From contig JAPWGK010000002.1 of NCBI GenBank assembly GCA_029641185.1, forward strand, positions 496,001 to 560,000: DNA of 64,000 bases. The letters run 5' to 3'. Positions 1-12,570 of the stretch are shown here, piece by piece. The notes beneath the pieces are model-generated. The model did no database searches, was not told the origin of the DNA, and saw only the letters and a program-made list of their open reading frames with translations. Within the stretch, counting starts at the first letter, position 1, and each line of letters opens with the position of its first letter. This stretch comes from Pseudofabraea citricarpa (lineage: Eukaryota > Ascomycota > Leotiomycetes > Helotiales > Dermateaceae). Both the position numbers and the translations under genes were made by a program.

Positions 1-1735
1 CGTGACGTGACATGACAGATCTCACCGAGAAAGACAAGAGGGAGGAAGGGAATTCCTTCCACGACACAGAAGGAGAGGAAGAGCGGTCAGGGGATTTCTC
101 TTTGGCTCGAGTGGTGTGGGGAGAGAAGAAGAGAGGGACTGGTGGGTACTCGCATCACCGTGATCGTTTTTCTTTCTTTTTTTCTCTCTTTCTTTTTTGC
201 CTGCTTCCGTCTCTGCTTTTTTTCCCCTTCTCTTTTCTATGTCGTGTTATAGAAGGATTATCTTGTCTTGTTTTGTCTTGTCTTGTCTCGGCTTCTCACT
301 TACTTTACCTCATCTCACCTCGCCTCACCTCACCTCCTTTTTCTTTTTTTCTTCCTTTTTTTGGAGGACCCTTTGGGAGGTCAGTTTGAGTTTTCGTGTG
401 TGATATGAAGTGATGTGATAAGATCTCGGAGGAGAATAACCCCTATCGCCTCCGTCTCGTATCCCTTCTGCGTTCCTGCCTGTGCCTGTACCTGTGTTTT
501 GTACTCTGTACTCTGTACTCTCGAAGCAGGAAAGAACGACCAGAGGATCGAATGGGAAGAGCAGAAGAAGAAGGAAAAGTCGTCAGCTGCCCTGAATCCT
601 GGAGGGTCTTGTTTCGGGTAGGAGTCATGTTGCATCAGGTCAGATTCTAGATGGATGGATGGATAGATACCTGATCGATCTAGAGGAAAGAAAAATTAAT
701 ATTCCAAATCTTCCTTTCGTGCTATGGAAGAGGGCGGGAGGGCGCGTGGACGGGAGGGGGATCCGGTTAGATCTAGAAGGAGCTTGTTCTGCTCGGCACA
801 CTTGGGGGCGGTTGATTGGTGTTTGTCTGTTGGTTAGTTGGTTAGTATCGGAGCACACTTTGACTTTTGGCTTTTGACTTTGGGATTTGGATTTGAGTTC
901 TCCTTGGCTGTTTTCTGCTTTTCTTTTGGTTTTGGGGGCTTGGGCTAATGGGGAAGACGGGAAGGAGAAGAGCGGCGTGCCTTGTTTGAGCTTGTCTTGT
1001 CTCGGGCGGGCTCTCTTTCCGCTTCAAGCAGGTAGTTCTGTTTTGCTTCCTTTCTATTTGGACCTTTTTTTTTTTTTTTCTTTTTGTCCAAGAGCGGTGC
1101 AGGAGGAAAGCGAAGCAGGATTGGTTTTCTGTCTTCGATCTCTAAGGTCGAAGCAGAGGATATCGCTCGTTGTTCTTAGATCCGACTTTGGAATTCATTA
1201 TGATTTGGGTATTTGAGCTGCCATCTAGAAGCCAGGCACATGTCAGAACGGTAGCCGAAAGGCAAAAGGGGGAAACAAAACCTACGAAATTTGATAATTC
1301 CCGAAGGAAAAGGGCTAAGTCGTCACCAAAAATTGCCCTATCACCTAAGAAACGTGACTTGTTTTGGAAACTCCTATTTTGAAATGTGTACATACTCTCA
1401 CGCTCGAATAAGAAAACCATCATATTTTACCACCCGAAAAGAAATCAAGCGAACCTTCTTCTACCCATCTATCAATTTGTGCCCGACCAAGTAGAATAGA
1501 ATCAAATTAAAATCCACCCAAGACGTTTTCTTATCTTGATAAGTTAGGCCCATGGAATCCTCACAAATCCTCAAACCCCATATTTCTCTACCCGTCAGCC
1601 ACACCTAATCAGCAACCGGCAGGCGCAAAAAAAGAAAAGAAAAAAAAGCTAAGCGACGGCGCCAGATCCCCAAACCCAACCCCAACCCGTTTGGATTCTA
1701 TCACATCGCACGAAGAAAGCAGAAACACCGAACAC

Positions 1736-1760
1736 AGACACAGACACAGACACAGACACA
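1736..1760. repeat. CAGACA microsatellite
   Basis: About four copies of a hexanucleotide CAGACA unit. It lies in non-coding sequence. Confidence 0.85.
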
Positions 1761-1973
1761 AAAGATCCATCACCCCGCCAGTTCATTTCCTTCCCCCCTC
1801 CCCTCCCGCGCCCCCTCTCTATCCGTAAAAAAGATATGCAATGCAAGGGAAACGCGTGTACGAGGCTACCTACCTACCTATCCATGTACAGTACACATCC
1901 CGTCCTGCCTTGTGCTTTTGCTTTCTCATTCACCCGAGACATGCAAGACCAACGAATGAGTGAAATGACGTGC

Positions 1974-2008
1974 ATAGCATAGCATAGCATGGCATGGCAT
2001 GGCATTGC
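1974..2008. repeat. GCATA/GCATG pentanucleotide array
   Basis: About seven 5-bp units, first GCATA and then GCATG. The two unit types differ only by A/G. It is non-coding. Confidence 0.8.
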
Positions 2009-2673
2009 ATGATCAACCGAAGAAGGAGAAATGGAAGAGAAAAAGAAAATAGAAAATCGATATCGAGAGGATCCTGCTAGCACCCGAAGGAGCACACGTA
2101 AATCCTGCACACACACACATACTTGGCAGACGAGGACACCTGCTGGTTGCAGGTTGCAGGATTTGGATTACAGGGTTGTAGATTTGCCGATTGCGGGTTG
2201 CGGGAGGTTGAGGGAGGGAGGGAGCCTGCGTGCATGAGGATCTGCATCTTCTGTGCGTGGGCTACGTGGAGAGATGGATGGGCAGATAAATGGTGGATGA
2301 TTCCGAGTACGGGACGTTGGCCGCACCCGTATGTGGGTAAGCAGGTTCTATAAACAGAAGTCAAGGTAACCAAACCCCGATTTGACGAAAGCACCACGTC
2401 TGCGATATCACCAGAGATGATCCCGAATGAGCTGCATTTCAAATCCAATTTCAAGGAAAACCCGTTATAGCCCGTTATAGATATGAACTGTAAGACACCT
2501 ACCTACCTACCTACCTATCATGATCAGGCAGATGAGAGAGTACCTATGTTACATAAAACGGTAATACAATTTTTGCCGAGATCGGCTTAAGAGAATGAAA
2601 CTCCTGTGATCCCCCAGCCACACGATTACGCCAATACCTCATTTCACTGCATCAATTGACCTCCTCGAGTACC

Positions 2674-5600
2674 TTAGAGCTGACTCTCTATGGCCGCGAA
2701 ATTCTCTTCTCCCGGCCAGTGGGCATCAGGCCATACACAACGCATTGCTTCCCAGATGTGACTAGAGAGCGGTTAGACATGGTGGCAAAAAACTGTGACT
2801 ACTTACCGGACATGGATAATCTCCAGACCATCCTTTACCTCCTGGGGCAAATCCTTGACGCTATTCTATGGTTAGTTGGTGTATTGTCACATTTTTCTGG
2901 AAACTTACTCCTTTCGGTTTTGTGCAGGTAGTAGGACAGTTTTGACCCCAGCTCTGAGCGCACCTATCAGTTTCTCTTTGATGCCTCCTACTGCAGTCAC
3001 ACGGCCTCGCAGAGATATTTCGCCCTAAAGAGAGTTAGGGAGATCATCAAGAGAGGTGTAATATGTTACTTACAGTCATGGCCATTGTTGGCGGTACAGC
3101 CTTGCCAGAGAATAGGGAGATAAGGGCAATAGTATGCGCCATACCAGCCGAGGGTCCATCCTATTGATTGTCAGTAGAGGTTCCACCCCGTAATATGCAC
3201 GTTAACAAACGGACCTTCGGTATAGCACCCGATGGACAATGCACATGAATGCTGCGTTTCTTCATGATATTCTCCGAAGGGTCATGTGTCAACCCCAGCT
3301 CGTATGCATGAGCCTTTACCCAACTCAGTGCTACTTCAACGCTCTCCTTCAGTACGTCGCCAAGCTTTCCCGTGAGCTGCACGCTGCCACTACCCGGCAT
3401 GTCGGCTACTTCAATAAAAAGGATGCTGCCATTTCCACCAGAGCTATAAGCCACTAGACCAGTCACAATACCAGGACGACTACGTTTGTTAGCAAGCCTT
3501 CAGTTTAAGAGTCCATATCGATTACCTCGTCTTCTCGGCAATTTCCTCGTCAAACTTCTCGATCCCTAGAATATCTTCAAGATCATCGACTGTCAACTGG
3601 GGTTTGTATTTTTCTGAGATAGTTAGTGGTTACTCAACAAGCTCAATAGAAAACGTACCAACGTGACCCGAATCCTTTGCCTCTGCATACTCGACTGCCT
3701 TTGCACGGCATACAGACCCTATTTCTCGCTCCAAGTTCCGTACCCCTGACTCGCGGGTGTATGATTCGATAATCTTGGACACAACATCTTGGTTAAACTC
3801 GACCTGTCCGTCCCCGAGGCCATCTGAGGAAATATTAACTTGAGATTCAGAAGTGTTGTATTACTGAGACTTACTTGTACGAATCTGTTTTGGGATCAGG
3901 TGCTGGAGAGCAATATGTCGTTTTTCCAGGGTAGTATAGCCTGATAGATTAATTGTCTCCATTCGGTCTAAAAGTGGTGGGGGAATCGTGTCGAGACTAT
4001 TGGCGGTGGCGATGAAGAGAACTTTGCTAAGGTCGATAGGTATATTGATATAGTGGTCTGTAAATGTATGGTTTTGCTCGGGGTCAAGCACTTCCAGCAT
4101 GGCTGCTGAGGGATCTCCGTGGAAATTCGATGTACCGACTTTGTCAATCTCATCAAGTAGAAAGACAGGGTTGGATACTCCGACCTTTTTAAGTCCGTTG
4201 ACGATAAGACCAGGCATAGCTGCAACATAAGTTCTGCGATGGCCCCTAATCTCTGCTTCATCCCTAACACCACCAAGTGAGATACGGTGAAATTTCCTGC
4301 CCAAGGCTGTGGCAACAGACTTTGCTAGACTTGTTTTACCAACACCAGGAGGACCGACCAGAAGCAGGATAGGTGATTTATCAATCATGCGCTTGCCTTT
4401 CAGGACCTCAATTTTCTCTATGGCTTTATCCTCTTCAGCCTTGGCAACTTCTGCGTTGACATCATTATTGATTGCTTGCTTGAGCTTGAGCACTGCGAGG
4501 TATTCGAGAAGGCGCTTCTTCACCTTCTCCAAACCGTAGTGATCATTATCGAGTTGTTGACGAGCTCTTGAAAGGGTCTCAACGCCGAGTTGATCTTCAG
4601 TCATTGCTGACCATGGTATTTCTGACAAATTCTCCAAATAATTCCTTGTGACTTGGTACTCTGCTTGGGCAGGCGACATCTTTTGCAACCTCTTGAGTTC
4701 ACGATCAGCTACCTTTGCGGCTTCCGGCGTCATCTTGGCTGCTTCAATCTTCTTCTTGAGCTCGTCCATCTCATTTGGTTCTTGCTCATCATCACCTGCA
4801 CGCCCTCCCATTGGCGGTCCCATACCTGATTGAGGAATTGGAAACCCAGAAACATTGCCCCTCCTCATGCGCTCCTGTTTGTTTATCTGGTCCACGTCAA
4901 TATTTGCGGGAAAGGTTGTACTCGTAATTGATGTGAAGCTAACGTTGTTCTTAATGTTTCCAACCTGTCTTTGTAAGAGAGCAATGGCCTTTTCGAGCCG
5001 ATCTTTGATATCCAAGGAAGCCAGCACCTGCAACTTTTCTTCAAACGAAGCTTCGATAATGTTGGTCATAAAATCTGCGAGAACACCTGCATCTTGTATG
5101 GATTTTTTGGCGATAAATAGTTCTAGTCGGCGCGCAAGTATTGGAGAGAGCCCTTGGGATCCTGAGTTGCGAGGAAGCAGGGAGGATAGTCGTAGCAGTG
5201 TCAGCAGCTCACGAGAGAGCTGCTTCAAATGCGCAAAGAGTCCTTGGACGGCCACGTCCTCCGGTGAAACCACTAGAGACGTGTTAACGTAGTTTGAGCA
5301 GCTGGGAGAATCCATACCCACCTTCATCATATTCATATGTGATCTCCGCTTCGAAGAATGGTCGTTCTTGTGTGTATCTGTCGATCCGGATCCTAGCCAC
5401 ACCCTCCACCAACAGCGCAAATTCACCTGTGCCCCTTCCCTCAACACCAGATATCTTTGCTGCAACTCCGTAACCAAAAAGATCATCCTTTGTAGCGCTA
5501 GCTATGTTGATGTCCAGCCTCTCTGAAGGTTTCGGGCCCTTGTCATCCTGCGATATCATGTTCTGCCCATAGGGGCTGAGGAATGGCGAATTGAGGGGAA

Positions 5601-5793
5601 CGCATGCAATCGTAACATTATCGAGTCGCTGGCTGGGAGACTTCGAGGCTGCTCGAGTATATATGGTTGACAGTAAAGCTGGGATGTCTGGTCGATTTGA
5701 AGCCACTGGTATGCGAAGGAGGACGCCCGGAAGTAGGACGGTATCTTTCGCAAGAGGGATAACGGGCAACGTCGCAGATTTCACTCGTGCCAT
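2674..5793 (-). CDS. Peroxisomal-type Lon protease (Lon2/Pln), nine exons
   Basis: ATP-dependent serine protease of the Lon family. It degrades misfolded or oxidised matrix proteins, in this subfamily in peroxisomes. Spliced exons: 5793-5322, 5272-3875, 3823-3659, 3613-3526, 3479-3215, 3160-3074, 3024-2909, 2860-2807, 2761-2674. All junctions are GT-AG and in phase, giving 910 aa, normal for Lon2. Visible parts are the N-terminal LON substrate domain (starting [19 protein letters not shown]), a charged middle region, the AAA+ Walker [10 protein letters not shown] (about 4330-4350), Walker B FLLDEIDK, the protease serine in DGPSAGM (exon 6) and the catalytic lysine in GGIKEK (exon 7). There is no mitochondrial presequence: the LON domain starts almost at the first Met, which separates it from Pim1. 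The protein ends in Ser-Gln-Leu, a weak variant of the PTS1 peroxisomal signal. Peroxisomal location is therefore inferred from subfamily and architecture. Confidence 0.93.
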
Positions 5794-7105
5794 GATTAAC
5801 TGGATGCAAAGTGATCAGAGAGAAACAAAAATAGAGGTTGGTGATGATAGAGGTATGGGATGAAAGTGGCAATCCAACATCATCAACTCCGCGCCCAGGC
5901 CGAGGCAAAGGCATCGTATGACGATAACCGTGACACATACAAAGTAGCCTCGCTAGCAAGGCTGATAACAGAATTTCATATGATTGACTGCTATTTAATT
6001 CAGGAAACAGCTATTATTCAGTTACTTAGTTACTCGCAGTTAAGAATTAATTTGGTTCGGTATTATATATCCATCTAATACTATATAATCCGAACATATT
6101 ATACGGTAGGCTTCTCTTTACTGGATCAAATTGTAAGTGCTTGTAAACTTTTGTCGTTTTGAAAACCGAAGTTCATTGAAAATGATATATTGGTTAGATT
6201 AAATCTTGAATGGCTCTGAATCAAAAATCGAATAAATGAGTGTTTTTGTATTTGATAACTGGCCATGTTGCACGCCGATGCTTGCACTCGGTACCTTCAC
6301 GATGTTTATGTTTGCTGGCCGGATGATAGATCTAGCGACTCTATAACCCTCTCAGTAGCTTGATGCAATTCCTATGTCAAGTAAAACCTTAAGATGAAGA
6401 AGAATAATAAAACACTACTGCTGTCTTTAGCTAATAAAACTCTAAAGCTTAGCTAACAGCCGACTAGAGACATCCTTTTACCTGCCTGGATAATCTATCG
6501 CGCTCTGGCCAAACCGTAGCGCTCGCAAGCGTCATATATCGTAGAAAAGGTAGTCGAGATATATTCATATGCAGGCAGCGGTAGGGCAGACACGAATCTT
6601 TGGCAATTATCAGGTCTCGGCGTTCACCTGAAGGGCGCCTCGAGCTCCAGATAACCAACCAGTAACGCCCACGACTATACTCTTACGATGCCGCGTAATC
6701 TCTTACGTCAAAATCGGCCGATTTGGCATAAACTCCGGTTTAGGAGAGCTCGAGCGTATCTTGAGAGAAAAGTAAGTAGAGACATGAAAAGTTGTGGAAG
6801 ACGGGAACCCAGATCTTTATATAAAAAGAAATAGCGCTAAAGAAATTAGCCTGATTAAAGCGCGGTATTCTTTTTACTAGTAAATAAAATATTTTTTATT
6901 GAAATACGAGACTTTTGAACGATTTAAAGATTAACAAAAAGAAGGGATAAATAATTCTTATACTTAAAACAAGTGATTCGAAGAGTAGAAGCAGGTAATC
7001 ATCACCCGTAGGATTATTTGAGCTTCGAGAAGAGGAGGTATTATATTTTACGATAACCGTTCTATCGTCAACAAATCCTCTCCCCAACGGGCAAGCGAGG
7101 ACCAT
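5794..7105. other. Spacer between Lon gene and accessory island
   Basis: No gene is supported. The first 200 bases should hold the Lon promoter (Lon starts at 5793, minus strand). From about 5990 the sequence becomes AT-richer and has only short meaningless frames. Base composition shifts gradually toward the accessory island, which suggests old, decayed repeat sequence. I recognised no element. Confidence 0.5.
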
Positions 7106-7211
7106 GGTCGGGTGGTGTAGTTGGTTATCACATCTCGTTAACAGTTAGAACTGTTTCTGTTTCTTCACTGAGCTACCGAGAAGGTCCTGGGATCGAGCCC
7201 CAGCCTGATCA
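7106..7211 (+). tRNA. tRNA-Val(AAC) with 32-nt intron
   Basis: Cloverleaf read by eye. The acceptor stem GGTCGGG pairs with CCTGATC, followed by discriminator A at 7211. The D-arm (GTGTAGTTGGTTATCAC) is standard for tRNA-Val. The anticodon stem is TCTCG/CGAGA and the loop TTAACA+C gives anticodon AAC once a 32-nt intron (about 7143-7174) after position 37 is removed. The T-stem is CTGGG/CCCAG. A run of five T at about 7215 is a Pol III terminator. The T-loop reads ATCGAGC instead of TTCGAxx, so position 54 is A. That alters the B box and could weaken transcription, so function is likely but not certain. A second, similar gene lies at 27383-27472. Confidence 0.75.
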
Positions 7212-7280
7212 ATCTTTTTGCCAATTCAGGCAGGCTCTCCTCTTACTAATGAGAAATGGTGGCATAGATCTGAAGATACT

Positions 7281-7413
7281 CGTTCATCTTTTGTTGTTTG
7301 AAGCACACACTCCACCCGTCCGATTATGCGAGGTTTGGCTTTTCCGATACTAGGCCGTAATTAGGCGAGCACTGGCTAGCGCTCCCGCACCCCGTGCGGG
7401 ATAATCTATTATT
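7281..7413 (+). repeat. Direct repeat DR1 (left copy, ~133 bp)
   Basis: The stretch starting CGTTCATCTTTTGTTG recurs in the same orientation at 26289-26410 with roughly 85% identity by eye; weaker similarity runs about 20 bp further. This copy contains a perfect hairpin, CCCGCAC-CCC-GTGCGGG (about 7385-7401), which is lost in the right copy. The two copies bracket the recombinase pseudogene and its divergent neighbour, so they may be the ends of an old mobile unit. Confidence 0.8.
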
Positions 7414-7727
7414 CCTTTGAAATTTATCAAACCTACTCAAACCTAACTACACAGCCGGGTGGCTGAGACAGTCTATTAACCGGTTGCTTTTATTCGGAGT
7501 GTTTGTCAGCTTTAGCTTCTATCAAGCACCCTGCTACTTACCGGTATCTAGGTATATATAAAAAAAAATAGATAACAAAAACAAATCGATCAGAACCTTA
7601 TTTCCACACGGGAGGCTGGTATACTACTATCTGGTAATAGAATCCTCTTGTTTCCCCCGAGTAAACTACTTTTTCTTATCGATATTAGAAGGAAGTCCTC
7701 TTCAAACCAGCCGTCGATAGCCTTTTG
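7414..7727. other. 3' flank of the recombinase pseudogene
   Basis: About 310 bases between the left direct repeat and the stop of the recombinase-like frame. It has moderate AT content, a short A-run near 7560, and no coding potential that I can support. Confidence 0.4.
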
Positions 7728-9530
7728 CTAATTATAGTACGCTATTATGCCTGGGGCGACAGGACCTGGTGACCCATGTATTATATGTCGTTGTAAATGT
7801 GCCCATGCTTTGAAGCTTTTACCACACCCGTACGGACATATGTATGGATGTGTAGTTCCGGCAGGCATTTGTGATACCTCATGCTCCATTTTAGCACGGA
7901 ACTCACCAAAGCCAGTGTGAGTTGGACTTTGGATATGATTCCTCAGATTTAATACATCCCTGAATATCTTTGATCGTTCTTTGTCTGTCCGTAGTGGATT
8001 GTTCTGATACTTCGGACAATGCATTGCCTTAGAATCTGGTCTGTGTTCTAGAATCATAGTCATGAAGACATGAAATCCATTCGCTGTCGTGGGCTCATCT
8101 GTTTCTTCCATCTCTTCTATACCAGTGAAACGTATTCCAGATTCATCCGCTATGTCCTCGATATCTATAAGATCTTGAGAGAATTGTATATCATCTTCGA
8201 TACTTGGTGGCGAAATATGCGAACGACCGTTTATTAATTCATCGGTTCTCGTTTTTGACTGCAATTCTGTAATTCTTGCCTGTATCGTATCGATAGACAA
8301 TCCTTCCATTTGTCTGGTACGCTCTTCTTCTATTATGGCAAGTAGTGCATATTGCTTTACTCTCTTCCTTGCTTGCTTGAGTATGTTTGGATCGCCGGTA
8401 ATATATACATCAATTACATCTTGGCTGCCTTCAACTATCCTCTCTAATATGGCCTCCCTGCTGCGACATTTCTGATTTAGCTCTGTCCTATAAAGAGTCA
8501 TAGATACTTGATTTTCCGCGGATTGTGTATCTGGCCTATTATCGCCATCTATCAGTCTGGCCGACACTTTCAGATCGTATAGCCCCTGCTCGTAATACGT
8601 TTCGTATATGGTACTGTTTTCCTCATGGTACATTGCCATTCTTGTCATCTCTACGCCCACTTGCCTGTTGATTTGAGTCGCAAATTTGCTTCTCCGAGAG
8701 TAAAACTGACAATTCTGGAAACCGAGCCATATTGTCCTGATCTTTAAATATGAATTGAAGCTGTCGGGTCTCGCCGGTCCCTCTTTAAGACCAAGGCCAC
8801 GTTTCTTTCCGGCTAGGAAAACCGGTTTACCTAATGTATCGGCTTTGATAGAGATGATCTTCTCTCTAGAATCTATAAGTGATTCAATGCTGTCGTGATC
8901 CGCGAGCAAAGACCTCCTTACTAGTATTACTAGTAATCGATGCGGCAATGATAGCATAGGTCGAAACTTAGTCGAGTTGACAATGAATTGGTGCGGTTTG
9001 GCTGACTCGTGATCGCAAGCGTTTGTTTGCCTCCGCTTCATGTTATGTAATATGACTTCGACGACGAAACCACCATTCCAGTTTCCATCAGCATCCAACT
9101 CACGAGAGAGTTTTACATCTTTCTATGTCAGAGTCGTGTTATGCTCAACGGAAAATGCGATGCTACTAGGCCGTACACCAGCCAAATATCCAAACAACCA
9201 TGTAACCGCGTGCTGTTCTGCCATCTCTATATACTTCGTCCTGCTTATCTAGGCGAGTCGGATTAGTATAAAGGAATAGAATTAAAAGGAAAACGAAAAT
9301 AACTAACATTATAATCGATCAATTGAATAAGCTCCCATAGTCCTAAGAAAGCCTTCTTCCTCTTCTTATTATAATATAATCCTTCAAGTTTCATCATCTC
9401 TGTAACTTGACCTATCCTGGAAAAGTAGGTTTCTCTCTCGATTGGAATATTCATAAGTGCAGGCGATGCTATTAAGGCCCACCAGAATATTAAATTGATT
9501 CTTTTAGCAAGTATAAAACGAGATAATAGT
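7728..9530 (-). pseudogene. DUF3435-like tyrosine recombinase with C-terminal C2H2, 3' portion (split gene)
   Basis: C-terminal two-thirds of a broken gene; its 5' part lies at 24003-24440 beyond a transposon. Coding runs 9454-9308, an intron (9307-9249, GTTAGT...CCTAG), then 9248-7728. The motif order fits the fungal DUF3435 (FluG-domain) tyrosine recombinases, the family that includes Starship captain proteins. A first Arg lies in WLFGYLAGVRPSSIAF. A YSRRSKFAT box supplies the second Arg. A MYHEEN...YETYY block supplies His and the candidate nucleophile Tyr. A Cys-x3-Cys...His zinc finger (YICPYGCGKSF...HLQRH) closes the protein. An in-frame TAG at 9123-9125 sits where the family has Trp (LT-W-KDV). 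A TGG-to-TAG change is a CpA-to-TpA transition on the other strand, as RIP makes. There is also a frame break between 9530 and about 9500. The family call is from memory of motifs, not a search. Confidence 0.65.
9523..9530. repeat. 8-bp target site duplication ATAATAGT (left)
   Basis: ATAATAGT directly precedes the left terminal inverted repeat and is repeated exactly at 24003-24010 after the right one. An 8-bp duplication is typical of hAT-superfamily insertions. Removing one copy plus the insert rejoins the two halves of the recombinase gene in an open frame across the junction. Confidence 0.85.
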
Positions 9531-9553
9531 TAGACTTCGGCATAGGTACCTAT
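9531..9553 (+). repeat. Left terminal inverted repeat (23 bp) of hAT-like element
   Basis: Perfect inverted match to 23980-24002. The termini are unmutated although the interior is heavily transitioned. Confidence 0.9.
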
Positions 9554-12500
9554 TACCTATTACCTACCCGCCCTATAGGGCCCTATAGGTAGGTTTTCTT
9601 ATTTTGAAAAAACCTACGGGTTATTTTTTAAAAATAAAACTTACTTATAAAACTTATAAGTAATCTATATAATTTTAATAATCCTAAGAAAGATTCTTAA
9701 GACTTAATAAAAGTAATAGAAAAGCAGGTAATAAAACTTTAATTATTATAAGATTATTATAACTAGATATAATAAGTATATATTCTTAGAGTTTTAGTCT
9801 TATTACTTAATAATTCGGAATATCTCTAATACTTATTTAATAATAATAATAGAGAATTATTAGTCTTAGGTAACCCTAGTTCTTTTAAATTATTAAGAGA
9901 ATCTAGTAGATTAAATATATTAGGATATTATTTTATTTTTATATTAGCTTAACGTTTTATCTTAAAAATACGATTTCTTTAAATAAGAGAAGGCGTATTA
10001 TTTAGATATTAGGCTTAATAAGTTCGTGTTAATATTCTTTTAGTTCTAAGAGCTTATTTTAGAATATTAGGAATATCTTTTTTATTATTAATATAAGTTA
10101 TAATTATTTTTATAATTATATCTTTTAATCTTCGATTTTTTTCTTTTAAAACCTTATTAAAAGTTAAGTCTTATATATTTATTATAAGTTTAATCGTAAT
10201 AATTATAAATAATAATAGCTAATATAATCTTAGAGCTTAGTCTAATATAATAATAATAATAAATATCTTAGGTAATATTAAATACGCGTTTAAGATTAAT
10301 ACTAATAGCTTAAATATAAAGAAAATCTTATATTATTTTAGCTAAAATAAGAAACTTAGTCTCTTATATAAACTAAAATTTAAAAAGCTTAAGATTAATA
10401 ATAATTATCTTAAGATTAATATTAATTATTATAAAAATATATTAATTATAAGTAAGGAAATTTATCTTTTATTAAATATTAATTAACTTTAGATAATAAG
10501 CTTATTTTATTTTCTTTATTTTTACTTAATATAAAAAATAAAAATAAGTTACTTATAAGTTTAAAGATAATATTTAAGCTTTATAAACTTATTTACTTAG
10601 TTAAGCTTTTATATATTATTTTATATTTAGCTTTAAATAATTACTTAAATTATTTTTTATAATAATAAATCTAATTTTTTTTATTTATTATAAAACTTAG
10701 ATTTTCCTAAAAAAATTCGGTTTTATAAGAAGAAGTTAAAATTATATAAATTATATAAATACTTCTAAGATTTATATAAGTTTCTTAATAATATTTACGA
10801 AACTTTATTAATATTATATTAATATTTTATATTATAAATATAATTTATATAATATATAAAAATTAAATAAATATTTTACTTTTAAGTTTTAATAATACGT
10901 TTTTAAGATATTTAAAAAGCTTATTATATATACTAAAAATAAAGTTATAAGATAAGTTTTTAGCTCGACTAATAATATTAGTTAAATAATTAAACGGTTT
11001 TATAAGATTAATAAGATATTCGATCTAAGATTATTTATTTTTATTTAAACGATAAATAATATACTAATTAATATAAGTAAATTTATTAATTATTTCTTAG
11101 AGGTATAAAGCTCGAATAAATATAATATAAATAGAATTTTATTAGGTAAAAATATCTTAAATTAATTATAAAATTTATTTAATTATTAATAGATTATTTT
11201 CTTAGATAATCTTATTTTAAATCTTATTAAATTTTTTAATTTAATAGCCGCTTAAATTAATAAAAATAATAAAATATTTTATCTAATACTAATTAATATA
11301 AGATTATTATATAATTTAGCTTAATATAATATATTTTAGCTAAAGTTATTAGAATATAAGTAATATTTATTTTATCTAGCTCTTAAAAAATATTATTATC
11401 TTCTTTCTTCTAAGATTAAATAATATTATTATTTATTAGTTTAATATAAATAATACTAAGGAGATTATTAAGAGTAAGTTAAATAATATAAGCTAAGTAA
11501 GAAATTCTAGTAATTTTTTATAAGAATATAATACCTAGTAAAATTAAAAGATTAAAAGTATTATTTAACTTTTTTATTAATATAATATTATTACTAGTAT
11601 TATTAGTTATTATAATAATAATATTATCTTTAATATTAAATTTTTATAAAACTTTTATAATAGTTTTTATAAGTATTTTATTAGAATAAAAACCTCTTAG
11701 ATATTTAAATCTAATAAGAGAATATTAAAAGACTTATTTAAAGTTAATAAATATAATTATAATACCTAGAAAAGATATATAAGTTTAGCTTAATTAATAG
11801 TCTAATATAATTAATATTTTAGATTTTAAAACCCGATTATAAAATAAAAGTTATTTAATCTTATATATATATATTATAATATTAGTATATAAAGTTTTAG
11901 CTAATAATATCTTAAACTTATTATTAAATATAAAAAAGAATTTATAAAATATAAGGTTTTTTATATAATAAAATAAAAGCTTTAAATTTAATATAAGCTT
12001 TACTAAAAACTCTTATAATATCTTATATATAATAATTATAATAATAAATATTTTTAATATAAGTAATAAGTTAATAAGAAAATCTAGATTTTATATTAAT
12101 CTTATATTAATTAGAAAAAAATATATCTAGTTTTAAAAAATACGTTTAATCGAAAATTATTTTAATAAGCTAGTTTTCTTCTTATATTTTAAAGACTTTA
12201 AATAATTTAGAAAAATAATAATATTAGTATTTCTTAGACTTAGATAAATAAGTTATATAAAATAAAGTTTATAAATAATTATAAGTAACCTAAAACGATA
12301 ATTTATAGTTTTAAAAAATAAGATCTAAGATTTTAAGATTTTTTTAGAAAAATCTTATTTTATATTATTACTTTAAAGTATATTATTCTAAACCTAGTTA
12401 ATATTATTTTACTAAAATAAAAAACTTTCTTTAGAATTATTATTAAAATAAAAATAATTCTCTTTTTTCTTAATCTAAGTAAATTCGATTAAAAGATTAT

Positions 12501-12570
12501 TAGTAGACTTAAAAGTAAAAAAAGATATTTTAGTTAAAGTCTAGTAAATTGATAATATAATTCTAAATAA

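Larger units (their letters stand above)
1..2673. other. Gene-free leader/spacer with microsatellites
   Basis: I see no credible protein gene here. Open frames are short, low in complexity and overlap each other on both strands. The stretch holds pyrimidine-rich tracts (CTTGTCTTGT-type repeats near 262-290, T-runs near 1070), a CAGACA repeat (about 1736-1760), a GCATA/GCATG pentanucleotide array (about 1974-2008), a degenerate GGTTGCAGG-type array (about 2143-2220) and CCTA repeats (about 2499-2517). This looks like a long regulatory or 5' leader region of a gene lying left of the window, together with the downstream flank of the Lon gene. That reading is inference. Confidence 0.5.

Noticed and set aside
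4855..5292. 145-codon plus-strand frame opposite Lon
   Set aside because: Antisense shadow of the Lon coding sequence.
7450..7500. GCCGGGTGGCTGAGACAGTC as the 5' half of another tRNA
   Set aside because: No matching 3' acceptor strand, anticodon stem or T-arm follows.
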